A DNA stretch of 64,000 bases. Origin: Branchiostoma lanceolatum (Eukaryota > Chordata > Leptocardii > Amphioxiformes > Branchiostomatidae). Below, one piece after another: positions 19,940-31,339 of the stretch; positions within the stretch are counted from its first letter, which is position 1; every line of letters starts with the position of its first letter. The stretch lies in assembly GCF_035083965.1 (NCBI RefSeq), contig NC_089724.1:4574001-4638000 (forward strand), given 5' to 3'. Both the position numbers and the translations under genes were made by a program. The notes under the pieces were generated by a model. That model did no database searches. It had not been told where the DNA came from and saw only the letters and a program-made list of their open reading frames with translations.

Positions 19940-21330
19940 TATCTTACGAAAAGAAAGATTTTTCACTTTCAGTAGTTGTGTGGCTTAATATTAGGTATAT
20001 GCAAGGGCCTACCTATTCTTTGTACCTTAAATGATAGAATTATGTTGTTTTCTAACCAACACTTAAAATCACCTCAACACTTACACATTATGCTAGTTTT
20101 AGTCTGATATTCTGTAGACGATTTCTGTAGAGGATTTCCAGTTCAAACTTAAGGTCCAAATACTGAAATTTGTCTTTAATCTAAGCTTTTCTCATACCCT
20201 ACAAGCTTGGCTGCATGTTGTGTATTTGTTAGAAAATTATTGCCAGCTTCATTGTAATAAAAAAAGATAATTCATTCTTAGCTAAAACATAATTGGAATC
20301 TTTCACTGCATGACTGTGTTCAGCAAAGTGCATCAGTTAAAATAATTGAAAAATTGACTTCTTTTCATGTATTTGTTTTAAGTCTTTTGATTACTAAACA
20401 TGGGAAGTCAGCGCTCGTGAGTGCGACTCGCATACAACATGTATGCGACCAGTTTTTTGATAATGCGACTAGATTTAAAATCACGGTCGCACGGTGCGAC
20501 AATAAAGAATTAAGACCTGCGCCAGGATAATGGCTGCAGAACTAAGCGGTAAGCTGAAAATATTTAGGTATTCCAAACCTACCACGAAAATCGTCGGTGA
20601 ATTTTCTATCATGTTCCCACGCCCGCGGTACAAAAACTATCCGTTCCTAGTGGAAAAATTACCCATAGAAATAAAGGATATAAGTTTCTCTCCGTTGTGA
20701 TGTATTTGTTGGATTTGTAAAATGTTTTAAACGCCAGAAATTGCCGATGAAAGTGAGTGCGAGCGGCCGTGCGCTTGTGGAAGGCCGCCATGATGTTTTT
20801 AGACCGCAGCAGAATGACAAGCCTTTTTCCTGCGCTCATGTTTACACATGTTCAATCAGCGATTTTTACGATCAAAAATGAATAAATCAATTCGAGTGGA
20901 GTTTTATCCCCAAAAATATTAAATTTTCTTGTTGTTACCTTTATCGTTTCAAAGCTCATGATCTGCCCGTCAATATGGAGCTATTTTCATTTTGCTGCGG
21001 TCCTCCATGCTTTCTCCATGCGGTCGGCCTGTCATTGGATGGCCGCGCCGCGCGGTCTGACGCGCGAAATTTGAACTGCGCGTTTCAAAGGAACCGAAGA
21101 AATTTGACTGGGCCGGTACAGACAGATAATTTTTGATAATATTGAGCAAGAATTTCAAGGATATTAAAGTATTTTGGATTGTTTGTAGACAGAGGGTGGG
21201 GGTTAAAAAAATGCTTGTAAAAATGTTGAACTTGATGCCAGCAGTGAATTCGAAGTTTCAAATTATGGAATTTGACTTTATTTGTTTTGGTCATGAAACC
21301 AATAGATAAGTTTTAGAGTTATCTATTTAT
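19940..21330. other. Intron, no exon seen
   Basis: 20410-20515 carries repeated GTGCGAC/GTCGCAC motifs in both orientations, possibly the core of a short element. 21000-21080 is GC-rich with GCGCGCGG motifs. Nothing coding recognised. Confidence 0.35.
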
Positions 21331-21344
21331 TTATCATTCAATGT

Positions 21345-21640
21345 TATGTGAATCATTACTTGCCTTGATTGTGTATTTTTCAACTTGTTGAACTTGAGGC
21401 ACCGTGGCCCCCGGATAGGGGCCAGCCGGGGAACCTATGCCCAATTTTTTTGAAAATCCCAATATATCACTCAAGCTTATGTCATTTTTAATGTCATCGC
21501 AAATGGTCATGTGAATCATCACTTGCCTTGTTCCAAGTTGAAAATACCAATGGGTATTTTTTCACTTGTTGAACTTGAGCACCGTGGCCCCCGGATAGGG
21601 GCCAGCCGGGTAACCTATGCCCAATTTTTCTAAAAATCTG
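21345..21640. repeat. Tandem duplication of about 155 bp
   Basis: Two adjacent copies share TGTGAATCA..ACTTGCCTTG, ACTTGTTGAACTTGAG and CACCGTGGCCCCCGGATAGG. The second copy has an extra AATACC..GGGTATT segment. Confidence 0.8.
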
Positions 21641-21854
21641 TCATACTAGTATCATTTAGCATGTAGGAAGGTATTGAATGAATTGAATTGCCAAATGTAG
21701 AACAGCCTCCACTTTAATTTGGGACTTCCAGTTTAATTTGGGACTTACCTCCCACATTTCAGTCATCTTTAACCCAAATGGGTTGATATCACATATGTTA
21801 GGTAAAAATGAGGTTAAGAATACGTAGCAGCCATTGATGACCCCCTGGGGATTA

Positions 21855-22010
21855 GCCAAATTCTGGAGAATTCTGGGGAATTCCGACAATCTGAGCCAGA
21901 ATTCCCCAGAATTCCAGGAATCGAAGCCAGAATTCCCCGGAATTCCGGGAGTCTGAGCCAGAATTCCCCAGAATTCCGGGGAACTGGAGCCAGAATTTTA
22001 CAGAAGTCTC
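21855..22010. repeat. Palindromic EcoRI-type repeat cluster
   Basis: Four to five imperfect units of about 40 bp carry CAGAATTCCCCAGAATTCC and CCGGAATTCCGG, each itself self-complementary. Strong stem-forming potential in an intron. Confidence 0.8.
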
Positions 22011-22077
22011 GGAAGTTGAACCATGGGCTATGAAATTTTTGTTGATTGTACTCTATTAAAGCCCGCTGCGGCGCGCA

Positions 22078-22452
22078 CAATTGGCGAGGCTAGATCGTAA
22101 GGGTCTGGAGCGACTGCCATTCTGCGCCAAAGTGACTTCAATACAACAATTGCCCAATGTGCAGCCATAGAACTGTAGATTTAAAACCACTTACACCGTG
22201 AAGGACCCCTACTCTATTTGATAAGTGTGGTGGGTTCTTTAACGTGCCCGAGGTGTGGCTCTCCTCAAACAATCGACCTTCATTTAACATCCTTTCCGAT
22301 GGACGTCCCTAACTGAAGCTAGGTACATGTACTCATTTATACCTGAATGAAGTCTTTCCTAAGGTCACAACATTGGGGCATATCGGTGGTTTCGAACCCG
22401 GGATCTCGGTTGTACAGGAAACACCCCACCGATTGCGCTGCACAATGCCACA
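22078..22452 (-). mobile_element. tRNA-derived SINE
   Basis: On the minus strand the head reads TGCAGCGCAATCGGTG (A-box-like) and CCCGGGTTCGAAACC (B-box). The body shares AGGGTCTGGAGCGACTGCCA and CTCTCCTCAAAC with the SINE at 59815. Confidence 0.7.
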
Positions 22453-22459
22453 AATGATG

Positions 22460-24770
22460 GATTAGCTCCTTGTTAGTTCGCTAAGAGGCAATGAATCTTG
22501 GGGGTCTTGAGGCTTGCTCTCTTATAATGTAGGCCATACCAATTTGATTGTTGATTCTTGGATCTAAAAAAAAAAAGCAGAGTGACGGAATACAGTCATA
22601 TTTAACTTTTCCTTCTTTTCCCCTGCTTTTGCGATGTCTGCATCATATACAGAATCTTTATTATTAGATTTTCAAGAACCAACCATTTAGATTGGAGTGG
22701 CCTTAGGAAATCCATTTGCTATATGCTATTTTCTGCATTGCATTGAGGAAGATTTGAAAGAGTTTAATCAGTCTTAATTTTGCAAACATTCTTTGGCACT
22801 GTTGACAACCTGATAAAAATTGTGTAAATTTGACATTTTTGCCTGTCAAAACACCAGTGTCATGAGGAAAGACATTGAATGGAGCTTTCAAGTTGGTAGT
22901 ATGTAATGTATCATTTCCTCTTCACGGTGATAGTCGGGTGATGGGCTACCGGTAGTCATTTACCAGAGTGAGGGGACAGATGACAGTTCTACAGATTCAA
23001 GTACATTTAGGTAGAAGAAGCTTTAAGACTACTAGACTCTTTCTCTTTGTTTTTATTGGAACCTGATAGATAGCTATAGAGTAGTTTTAAGTGGATAGCT
23101 ATAGTTGTTTTAACTTTACACAAGTTCACATGCAGCTACTGTAGATGTGCAACAGTAAGGTGTGGCAGCCTTGGTCATCCGGAGTTATGTAACCAGCCTG
23201 CTGCAGCTGTTGCCACACAAAGGCCAGTTATACTATCATACAGAACTGACACAGATTCTGCATGATGATTGTTTCTGTATCAATTAAACAGTGTAATGTT
23301 TGGGCATGTGAAAAGGAATATGGATTTGTCCAAACATCATTTCAGTTTCAAATTTGAAAGACACCCTGCCCTGTGGTTGTTAGACAATACAAAATGTACT
23401 TGAATTCTGCAAGTCTAACTGGAAGGAAGAAGCACTTCCAGCAGGCTACATGTGCATGCATGACAAATTTCATTTGTCTCAATTATATGCTGGATTACAG
23501 TGTGTACCTTGCTAATCCTTTGGAGGCCCTCTCACCCCAGTTTGTTATGATAAGGCAATCCCACCAGGCCCTCTGGATTGGCTGACAGGAGAAACCAGTA
23601 GCCACATGTAGACCAGTTACACAAGATTAGGTATGACAGATCAGGACTTAACAATGGCCTGAGTCAGTATAAACTTAGCATGTTATTCATCTACAAGAAC
23701 TACCGGTAGTATAATAACATTTTATATGTAATGGACATGTAGCCTGACGAATCGCGCTTCTAGTGGCCAGCCGGTCCTCTGAGGCAATCCCCCTCTTGGG
23801 TTGGGGGTCAGTAACCTCCGACCGAGAGCTTGTGTAAATACAGGCTAATGTACATGCAGTTGACTACTTTCTCATGAAACTGCAGATTACTGGACTTGGG
23901 ACATTTGTGATCATCTGCCTAAAACACAGCATGTTTTCAAAGTATAGGCTAAGAAAGGAAGACATACTTTAACAAAAGGAACACACATTTTATTATTTCT
24001 GAGGGACTGAAAACAACTGATCCTTAAGCCTGAGATAACATCTGGTTGACCTTTTGTGGCTATTCCCTTGTGGTTACATGTAGTGTACATGTACAGATGG
24101 TGCCCAGATATCAGAAATCAGAGTGAAGAACTCAGGATTGGAATTTTAATGTTACATTGTACTTTTTCTCTCTACCACACTGTGGATTTACAACAGTTAG
24201 GTCTTAATCCCCTACCCTTCCAAGCCAAACTGTAGTTGTACATCAGCAATCAATTATACTGATTTAAAATATACTGAACAATTTGGATTGACTTTTCATT
24301 GTTTCTCTGCTATCTTCTGAGTGCCATGTAGCCAGTTGAAAATTAGAATGACCATTAACCAAGCTTACACATCCTGGCATTTTGACACAAAGTTATCTTT
24401 TTCTCAGCTAAAAGGTGGGCGTGGATGCCATCAATTTGACTTTTAGCTTTTTCCACCAGCCAAAGTCTCCCATCTGGAAACATCCCTTGATCTCCTTGGC
24501 CATAGCTTTTATCTTTTATGATCTATTCAAATACTTTATTCCTGGTTGTTAACATTGATTAATGATAATAGGAGTATTACTTGGTATGGCCAAGACTTTT
24601 GCTTGTTCTTCAAACTTTTTGTAGTGGTGCTCCTAGATTTTTGCTGGTGCTCCTAACTTTTTTGAGTTAGGAGCACAGTGCTCCTAGGTCTAAAAGTTAG
24701 TCTGGAGCTCTGTGAAGTACCAAAGCTGCTGTCCAACCAACAAATATTCTTTGTCTTTGCACTTTATATA
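22460..24770. other. Long intron of the EMSY-like gene
   Basis: No splice-flanked conserved segment seen between exon J and exon K. 24625-24700 contains short inverted GAGCACC/GGTGCTC motifs that look like an element remnant. Confidence 0.4.
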
Positions 24771-24773
24771 CAG

Positions 24774-24906
24774 GCACAGAACAAGCCGCGGCAGTCCACC
24801 ATTGACCTGAGTCAGATGGCCGTTCCAATATCACTCCAGCAGCAAAGCCCCCAGGCTGTGGCTGCCTCACTGCAAGGCGAGATGGCGCCTGAGTTTTTTG
24901 TCACAG
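24774..24906 (+). CDS. EMSY: EMSY-like, exon K
   Basis: Acceptor TATATACAG, donor GTTTGT; phase 0 in, phase 1 out. Encodes NKPRQSTIDLSQMAVPISLQ, almost identical to human KPRQPTIDLSQMAVPI, then EMAPEFFVT. This is the strongest single match for the EMSY assignment. Confidence 0.9.
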
Positions 24907-25125
24907 GTTTGTAAACCTTTCCTAATCCTTAAGGATTTAGTTTTAGACATCAGTATAGATGAATGGCTTCAATTAGATTAATACATGCTTTGGGCAGTAA
25001 TTGTTGCTTAATAATATCATTGTTTGATATAGTAACCATGCATGTTACAGTCCCAAAAGTTGAGTTGTTTAAGATATATTAATATAAGAAGACAGATTTT
25101 AAGTTGAATGCTTATCTCTTTGTAG

Positions 25126-25376
25126 AAGTGGTGCAACAAGATCAGGCCATTGCTGTTGAGGCTGTCCCCAGAGCTGCACAGCCCCCCTCTGGAAGACAAG
25201 GCATCCGCATCTCCACAGCCCAGCACTCGCTGGCTGAAGCCCACAGGAAGAGGCAGCAGGGACAAGTACTCGGGAGGGAGGAGGCTAGCCTTTTGGAAGA
25301 GTCCTACGAAGGCTTCACCCTTGACCCACAGACTGGGCTGTTCTACAAGGATGAAGAATCTATCTGTGATGGCTGA
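25126..25376 (+). CDS. EMSY: EMSY-like, exon L, last recognisable exon
   Basis: Acceptor TTTGTAG; phase 1 in, matching exon K. Encodes VVQQDQAIAVEAVPRA, a Gln/Arg-rich linker, and GFTLDPQTGLFYKDEES, matching human TLDPQTGLFYRS. The frame then meets TGA at 25374-25376. A possible donor just before it (CTATCT|GTGATG) or a shifted donor at AAAG|GTAGGG (25401) could carry the protein on. The long C-terminal Gln-rich part of human EMSY was not found in the window. Confidence 0.8.
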
Positions 25377-25404
25377 GAGCAAAATGCTGCATGATATAAA
25401 GGTA

Positions 25405-25620
25405 GGGAGTTAAAGTTAAAGTTGAAGTGGTCCCATACATCGAAGATGCGTAGGGGGGCGCCCATCTCCCATTCGAAGCCCTTGGGCCACACAAGTGCAA
25501 GTCACTACAGCAGGGGGCTGGTCCGCTGGTAGTGATGTGTGTGTTTAACTTCCATACCATTTCCCAAATGCTGAGTGCTAAGCAGAGAAAGAAGTATGTA
25601 CCATTTTTAGGTAGGGAGAA
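25405..25620. repeat. Probable interspersed repeat
   Basis: Contains GAAGTGGTCCCATACATCG and CCCATTCGAAGCCCTTGGGCC. It resembles a SINE body, but no A-box was found and no second copy is in the window. Confidence 0.3.
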
Positions 25621-25689
25621 CACTATTCTACAATGACACCTAGCTTCAGCAGGAAGTACTGCAGCCAGTTTGTTTTGAGATCCTGATTT

Positions 25690-25840
25690 ATTACCTTCGC
25701 CGAGAAGGTTATGCAGAGGGTAGCGTTTGTATGTATGTATGTATGGCCGAGAAGGTTATGCAGAGGGTAGCGTTTGTATGTATGTATGTATGTATGTATG
25801 TTGATAAAGACCAGTATGATTTTTGGTAAGTAGATAGCTT
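25690..25840 (+). repeat. GTAT-headed interspersed repeat with local duplication
   Basis: GCCGAGAAGGTTATGCAGAG and AGCGTTTGTATGTATG occur twice in tandem, then AAAGACCAGTATGATTTTTGG as in the copy at 16310. Confidence 0.6.
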
Positions 25841-25842
25841 GT

Positions 25843-26219
25843 TTACTATGTAACTCTTCCAGAATAGAGGATGGTGTTTTTTTTCTGGGGAGATGGGAAG
25901 AATGTCAAGGTTCTTTGCTTATAATACGTTTCATAGCAATCAGAACTAAACGCCAGAAATGATTACTCAAGCATCTGGATAAGATTTTGAAACAGTGAAC
26001 AAAACTTTGTATTTGTTGTATTGTTGACCCTTTCCTCCTCCATCATGACATCAAAAACGGTCCATTTGAGCTTCTCCTGAATAACAAAAGGTTCAAACGA
26101 ACAAAAAACAAACAATTGCACTCTCTTGAATGAGACAAATCATCATTATACAGATACAAGTATAAAAAGTAACTAAGATGAAACATTTAGAGATGATGCT
26201 GGAGAGGTCAGAGATATTG
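25843..26219. repeat. Interspersed repeat B, copy 1
   Basis: Very similar to 30243-30619, from AACTCTTCCAGAATAGAGG to GAGGTCAGAGATATTGA. Similarity stops exactly at 26219, where repeat A begins. Confidence 0.85.
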
Positions 26220-26984
26220 ACAGAACACTGGCTGAAAAGCTTCGATAACCATGCATTAGAAGTTCGCGACGTCAAAAACTCTCCGTCTCTTATTGACAGA
26301 GTCTGGGGGCTTCGTGCGAGAATCACACTATACGGTTGTTCGCTGGTTTATAAGACAAATATCACATCTGCGTCACATCAACTTATTACAATCTCTTTTG
26401 CTAACCTGCAACTGGATTCTAAGTGTGATCAATCATCAAAACTCCTCTTTGTTGCTACAACCTACGGCACATGTATTTTCCTGCCGCCATATTATTACCC
26501 AGAATCCTGTCGTCAAGCAGACGACAAAGGTAACAATGGTGAGGAACACTTTTTTGTCTAAATGCTGCGTGTGATAGTGGACTGAGGACGATATTTTCCT
26601 CAAAGTTTGCTCCTAACACAACAAGGATCACATGGACATAGTAAGTATTACCATTGCAACGGTATCCAGCTAACTTTCAATGAATAATGTACACGTTGCC
26701 ATGACGGTGGATGTCGACTTTGAGTGACGTTCTACCGACTCAACAAACGGGATGTTACCGAAGGCCTGATGTGTGTGGTACGACCGTGTGCGGACGGTAG
26801 TTTCAAGTTGAAATATCATTAATTTAAAAGTAATGTCAGCACGACTAGAGGGAAAATCAAACATATATAGCATTAATGCAAAGGTTACATGATACTGACA
26901 GAATAACAGAAAAAAGGGATGGTTTATTGTTCTGCCAGATTGATTTCAATCAACCATTATCGGAAAAATGGCGATTTTATGTTA
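26220..26984 (+). repeat. Interspersed repeat A, copy 2
   Basis: Second copy of the repeat at 546-1475, abutting repeat B without a gap. An open frame from 26178 spans the junction and is therefore probably chimeric and non-genic. Confidence 0.7.
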
Positions 26985-27194
26985 ACCAAGGTTAAAACAG
27001 TAATCTGTTGCAGTATCAGGTTTTGAAGTTTTTCTTCAAGGATAAGAAGATTTTTTTTCTGATAAATTGTTTGATCATGCTTGTGCCTTCTGTTTGCTAT
27101 ATTGGATGGTGTTTTCTTTTATACAATTTTTTACACATGATAAATCCCAAAGTGGTCTATGTTCTAATATCTTTTTTTTAATCTTCGATCGTTT

Positions 27195-27895
27195 GTATCA
27201 GAAAATTATATCCGCTACTATTGCCGCTGATTCGCTGTAGTATGAGTTAGAGTGTACAGCTGGCAGATACGTGTCTTTCTTATTGTCTATGATAGTGTTC
27301 CAGTCCTCTCCAATTACTAGATTATATATATTGGATGAGTGCATCCAACTAATTGATTCTTTCAAGAAGAGTGCTCTCTCTTTAGGATCATTAGGTACGT
27401 ATATGTTCACGAAAGTAAACATTTCTCCTCTAATTCTACAGTTAACTATGGGTCTAATCTGACTATATCATCACTGCAAAACTCTATGTCAGAATTCTGT
27501 ACGGCTGGGTTGAAATATTACTCACACTCTGACAAGGTGTGCGGCCTGACCAGCATGAACCCCCTGGACAGAGCTGCATGGAAGAGGGGTATGACGACTA
27601 GCCGGCTGCTGGCCACCCCTGTGTCAGGGACCCCGGCAGCAGTTTAATCAAAATACTGGATACTATATGACATAAATTTGTCCCAATATTGTGGTTACCG
27701 TAACATTTTACTTTCCACTCCATGTTAACTAATTTGATCTTATCCAGTCCGTAAAGTGTGTTTCCTGTAGGAAAACTACAATGATCTGATTTCTGATATT
27801 TTATCCAAGTAATCAGTTGAGCCCTTTTCTGCCTATTGTGCAAACTTCTCACATTAAGTGTTATTAAACACACTTTTTCTTGTCTTGACATTAGT
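27195..27895 (-). pseudogene. Non-LTR retrotransposon endonuclease, interrupted
   Basis: The minus strand encodes an L1/Tx1-type AP endonuclease in two pieces. The N-terminal piece (27680-27895) has LITLNVRSLHNRQKRAQLI. The second piece (27198-27440) has FVNIYVPNDPKERALFL and VIGEDWNTIIDNKKDT. Between them lies about 200 bp of another repeat (27475-27665) that shares CCGGGGTCCCTGACAC with 16240 on the other strand. No reverse transcriptase follows. Inactive fragment. Confidence 0.75.
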
Positions 27896-27937
27896 AGTTT
27901 TTGTGATTAATATGCTTATGGTTAATATGCTGGGGTT

Positions 27938-29390
27938 CAAATGTCATTCATCTCCAAGCAGATGTTGTGTGGTTCAATTTCATTCATGTCCAAGCAGATG
28001 TTGTGTGGTTCAATTTCATTCATGTCCAAGCAGATGTTGTGTGGTTCAATTTCATTCATCTCCAAGCAGATGTTGTGTGGCTCAATTTCATTCATCTCCA
28101 AGCAGATGTTGTGTGGTTCAATTTCATTCATCTCCAAGCAGATGTTGTGTGGTTCAATTTCATTCATGTCCAAGCAGATGTTGTGTGGTTCAATGTCATT
28201 CATGTCCAAGCAGATGTTGTGTGGTTAGATTTCATTCATCTCCAGGCAGATATTGTGTGGTTCAATTCCATTCATCTCCAAGTAGATGTTGTGTGGTTCA
28301 ATTTCATTGATCTCTAAGCAGATGTTGTGTGGTTCAATTTCATTGATCTCCAAGCAGATGTTGTGTGGTTCAATGTCATTCATCTCCAAGCAGATATTGT
28401 GTGGTTCAATTTCATTCATGTCCAAGCAGATGTTGTGTGGTTCAATTCCATTCATCTCCAAGCAGATGTTGTGTGGTTCAATTCCATTCATCTCCAAGCA
28501 GATGTTGTGTGATTAGATTTCATTCATCTCCAAGCAGATGTTGTGTGGTTCAATTTCATTGATCTCCAAGCAGATGTTGTGTGGTTCAATTTCATTGATC
28601 TCCAAGCAGATGTTGTGTGGTTCAATTTCATTCATGTCCAAGCAGATGTTGTGTGGTTCAATTCCATTCATCTCCAAGCAGATGTTGTGTGATTAGATTT
28701 CATTCATCTCCAAGCAGATGTTGTGTGGTTCAATTTCATTGATCTCCAAGCAGATGTTGTGTGGTTCAATTTCATTGATCTCCAAGCAGATGTTGTGTGG
28801 TTCAATTTCATTGATCTCCAAGCAGATGTTGTGTGGTTCAATGTCATTCATCTCCAAGCAGATATTGTGTGGTTCAATTCCATTCATCTCCAAGCAGATG
28901 TTGTGTGACTAGATTTCATTCATCTCCAAGCAGATATTGTGTGGTTCAATTCCATTCATCTCCAAGCAGACGTTGTGTGGTTCAATTTCATTGATCTCCA
29001 AGCAGATGTTGTGTGGTTCAATTTCATTGATCTCCAAGCAGATGTTGTGTGGTTCAATGTCATTCATCTCCAAGCAGATGTTATGTGATTAGATTTCATT
29101 CGTCTCCAAGCAGATGTTCTGTAGTTCAATGTCATTCATCTCCAAGCAGATATTGTGTGATTAGATTTCATTGATCTCCAAGCAGATGTTGTGTGGTTCA
29201 ATTTCATTGATCTCCAAGCAGATGTTGTGTGGTTCAATTTCATTGATCTCCAAGCAGATGTTGTGTGGTTCAATGTCATCCATCTCCAAGCAGATGTTGT
29301 GTGGTTCAATGTCATTCATCTCCAAGCAGATGTTGTGTGGTTCAATGTCATTGATCTCCAAGCAGATGTTGTGTGGTTCAATTTCATTTC
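27938..29390. repeat. 36-bp minisatellite, about 40 copies
   Basis: Head-to-tail units containing TTCATCTCCAAGCAGATG and TTGTGTGGTTCAAT, differing by a few substitutions that themselves recur in higher-order blocks (28500-28690 resembles 28680-28900). Length divisible by three leaves frames open on both strands (for example MNEIEPHNICLE), but none has a splice or start context. Confidence 0.95.
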
Positions 29391-29394
29391 AAGA

Positions 29395-29975
29395 ATTCTC
29401 ACGCAACGGCCAGTCTACAATCTAATTCTAACAGGAGATAGGTACTGTAAGGCATTGTTGTACAGTACCTTATAGCGTGTGTACTTTGAGTGTCGTCCTG
29501 TTGACAGTATTTTCTTTACCCTAACAGTAACACAAAATTCGAATATAGCTTGCCTTGTATTTTAAAACCTTGTTGTATACTAGCATATGATAGAGCGGTC
29601 TTCATCTGTTCATTATTAGCACCTGGTATAACTTACTTTTTGTTATGCATATGAGTGCCGATATTGACTGTCGGAGAGAGCTTCCCACAGCCAGTTATTT
29701 GTGCTGAGACCTCGATAGTATGTATCGAGTTGACACCATCAAGACAATATCGTGATGAGCTAATTGTAAGGCAATCAGTACCAAAGGTTTGCATTCAGTG
29801 CAGATCGTGTGGCTCCCGTAAGATTTGATTGTACGTGTGTAGCTTATACTGTGGGCAAACCGAATTTCGCAGCAATACCGTGTGTTTCTTGATCGAAGCG
29901 TAATAATCTGTCATATTTGTCAAGATTCAACCCCACCCCAATAAACAAATAGCTGTCACGCTGAGTCTAATTGGT
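29395..29975. other. No feature recognised
   Basis: AT-rich sequence without a supported exon or repeat copy elsewhere in the window. Confidence 0.35.
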
Positions 29976-29989
29976 CCATTATTGACATA

Positions 29990-30235
29990 AACTGTCGCTC
30001 GCATTCCCCGGCCACATCATCGGCATTTGCATGCTTGTATCCAATGGGCGTGCTTCATGCCATGACATGCGGTAACACTTCAGATTGCTTACACTTTTCT
30101 TAATTTCTGCTAGGGGGTGTAACCATACTTGTATGCAGTGACAGTCAGACAGCTTTTTCCACCCCGAAATCGGACCGGACAGCTGTTTCCGCCAATTGGA
30201 CTGGACAGTTAATTCCAACAACCCATAATATCATT
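29990..30235 (-). repeat. Interspersed repeat shared with 56300-56395 and 56745-56800
   Basis: Encodes SNWRKQLSGPISGWKKLSDC on the minus strand; a close version lies at 56300-56395 on the plus strand. The segment CGCTCGCATTCCCCGGCC is matched at 56755. Its association with retrotransposon pieces at 56.8 kb suggests transposon origin. Confidence 0.6.
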
Positions 30236-30242
30236 GTAATGA

Positions 30243-30619
30243 ACTATGTAACTCTTCCAGAATAGAGGATGGTGTTTTTTGGGGGGAGATGGGAAGAATG
30301 TCAACTTCTTTACTAATCTTATAATACGTTTCATAGCAATTAGAACTAAACGCCAGAAATAATTACTCAAGCATCTGGATAAGATTTTGAAACAGTGAAC
30401 AAAAATTTGTATTTGTTGTATTGTTGACCCTTTCCTCCTCCATTATGACATCAAAAATGGTCAATTTGAGCTTCTCCCGAATAACAAAAGGTTCAAACGA
30501 ACAAAAAACAAACAATTGCACTCTCTTGAATGAGACAAATCATCATTATACAGATACAAGTACAAAAAGTAACTAAGATGAAACATTTAGAGATGATGCT
30601 GGAGAGGTCAGAGATATTG
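30243..30619. repeat. Interspersed repeat B, copy 2
   Basis: Second copy of 25843-26219. It is followed directly by unrelated AT-rich sequence and then a candidate exon at 30656. Confidence 0.85.
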
Positions 30620-30655
30620 AATATGCAATTAACATAATTATTGATTTTCCAACAG

Positions 30656-30767
30656 GGAGGTGCCAAAACTGATGTGGAATGCTGATCTGACAACTTGTGA
30701 ATCATCCACCAAGCAGCATCTGAGTTTACGAACGTTTAGTGACGGAACGAAAGGAGTGGAGAAGGAG
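30656..30767 (+). CDS. Unidentified gene, candidate exon 1
   Basis: Acceptor TTTTCCAACAG and donor GTACGT. Read with entry phase 2 it gives VPKLMWNADLTTCESSTKQH then LSLRTFSDGTKGVEKE, leaving in phase 0, which fits the candidate exon at 33037. The sequence looks coding, but no family was recognised and upstream exons were not found. Confidence 0.4.
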
Positions 30768-30939
30768 GTACGTGTAGTGTAATATAAGATGTAAGATATA
30801 ACTTAATAAGAAGTGTAAAATGTACCACTGAAATTGTACCACTGATCCAAACAATGCTTTAAAAATTTTAACTTTTTTTTCTGCTTTCACTTTACGTTTA
30901 AACAGAGACTAAAGTCAATTCAAAAAGAGATAAAAATAG

Positions 30940-31335
30940 AAAATAAACAAAAAATAACCTTTAAACCCTAAAATGTATAAATGGTTAACCTCCCCCCTGC
31001 TGGTTCAACGTCATGGTTGGCCGGTAGGGGGGAGGTTAGCATAAAAACAGTTAGAAACGTAAAACCTTTAAAAAAAATAACCTTTAAACCCTAAATGTAA
31101 AAATGGTTAATCTTCCCCCAGTGCTGACATAGTCAATCTTTTTTTATAGGTTGGCGGCAGGGGGGAGGTTAGCATAAAAACAGGTAGAAACGTAAAACCT
31201 TTAAAAAAAATAACCTTTAAACCCTAAATGTAAAAATGGTTAATCTTCCCCCAGTGCTGACATAGTCAATCTTTTTTTATAGGTTGGCGGCAGGGGGGAG
31301 GTTAGCATAAAAATAGTTAAAAAGTACAGAAAACC
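30940..31335. repeat. Tandem repeat of about 125 bp, three copies
   Basis: Units contain AACCTTTAAACCCTAAATG, GGGGGGAGGTTAGCATAAAA and AGAAACGTAAAACCTTT. Copies two and three are nearly identical. Confidence 0.85.
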
Positions 31336-31339
31336 TTAA

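Noticed and set aside
26178-26561. 127-codon frame spanning 26219
   Set aside because: It crosses the junction of two unrelated repeats and is therefore accidental.
27938-29390. CRISPR-like regular repeats
   Set aside because: The units are contiguous with no unique spacers, and the context is an animal genome.
27937-29475. Many 60-150 residue open frames in the 36-bp array
   Set aside because: Any frame of a stop-free repeat whose unit is divisible by three stays open; no exon signals flank them.
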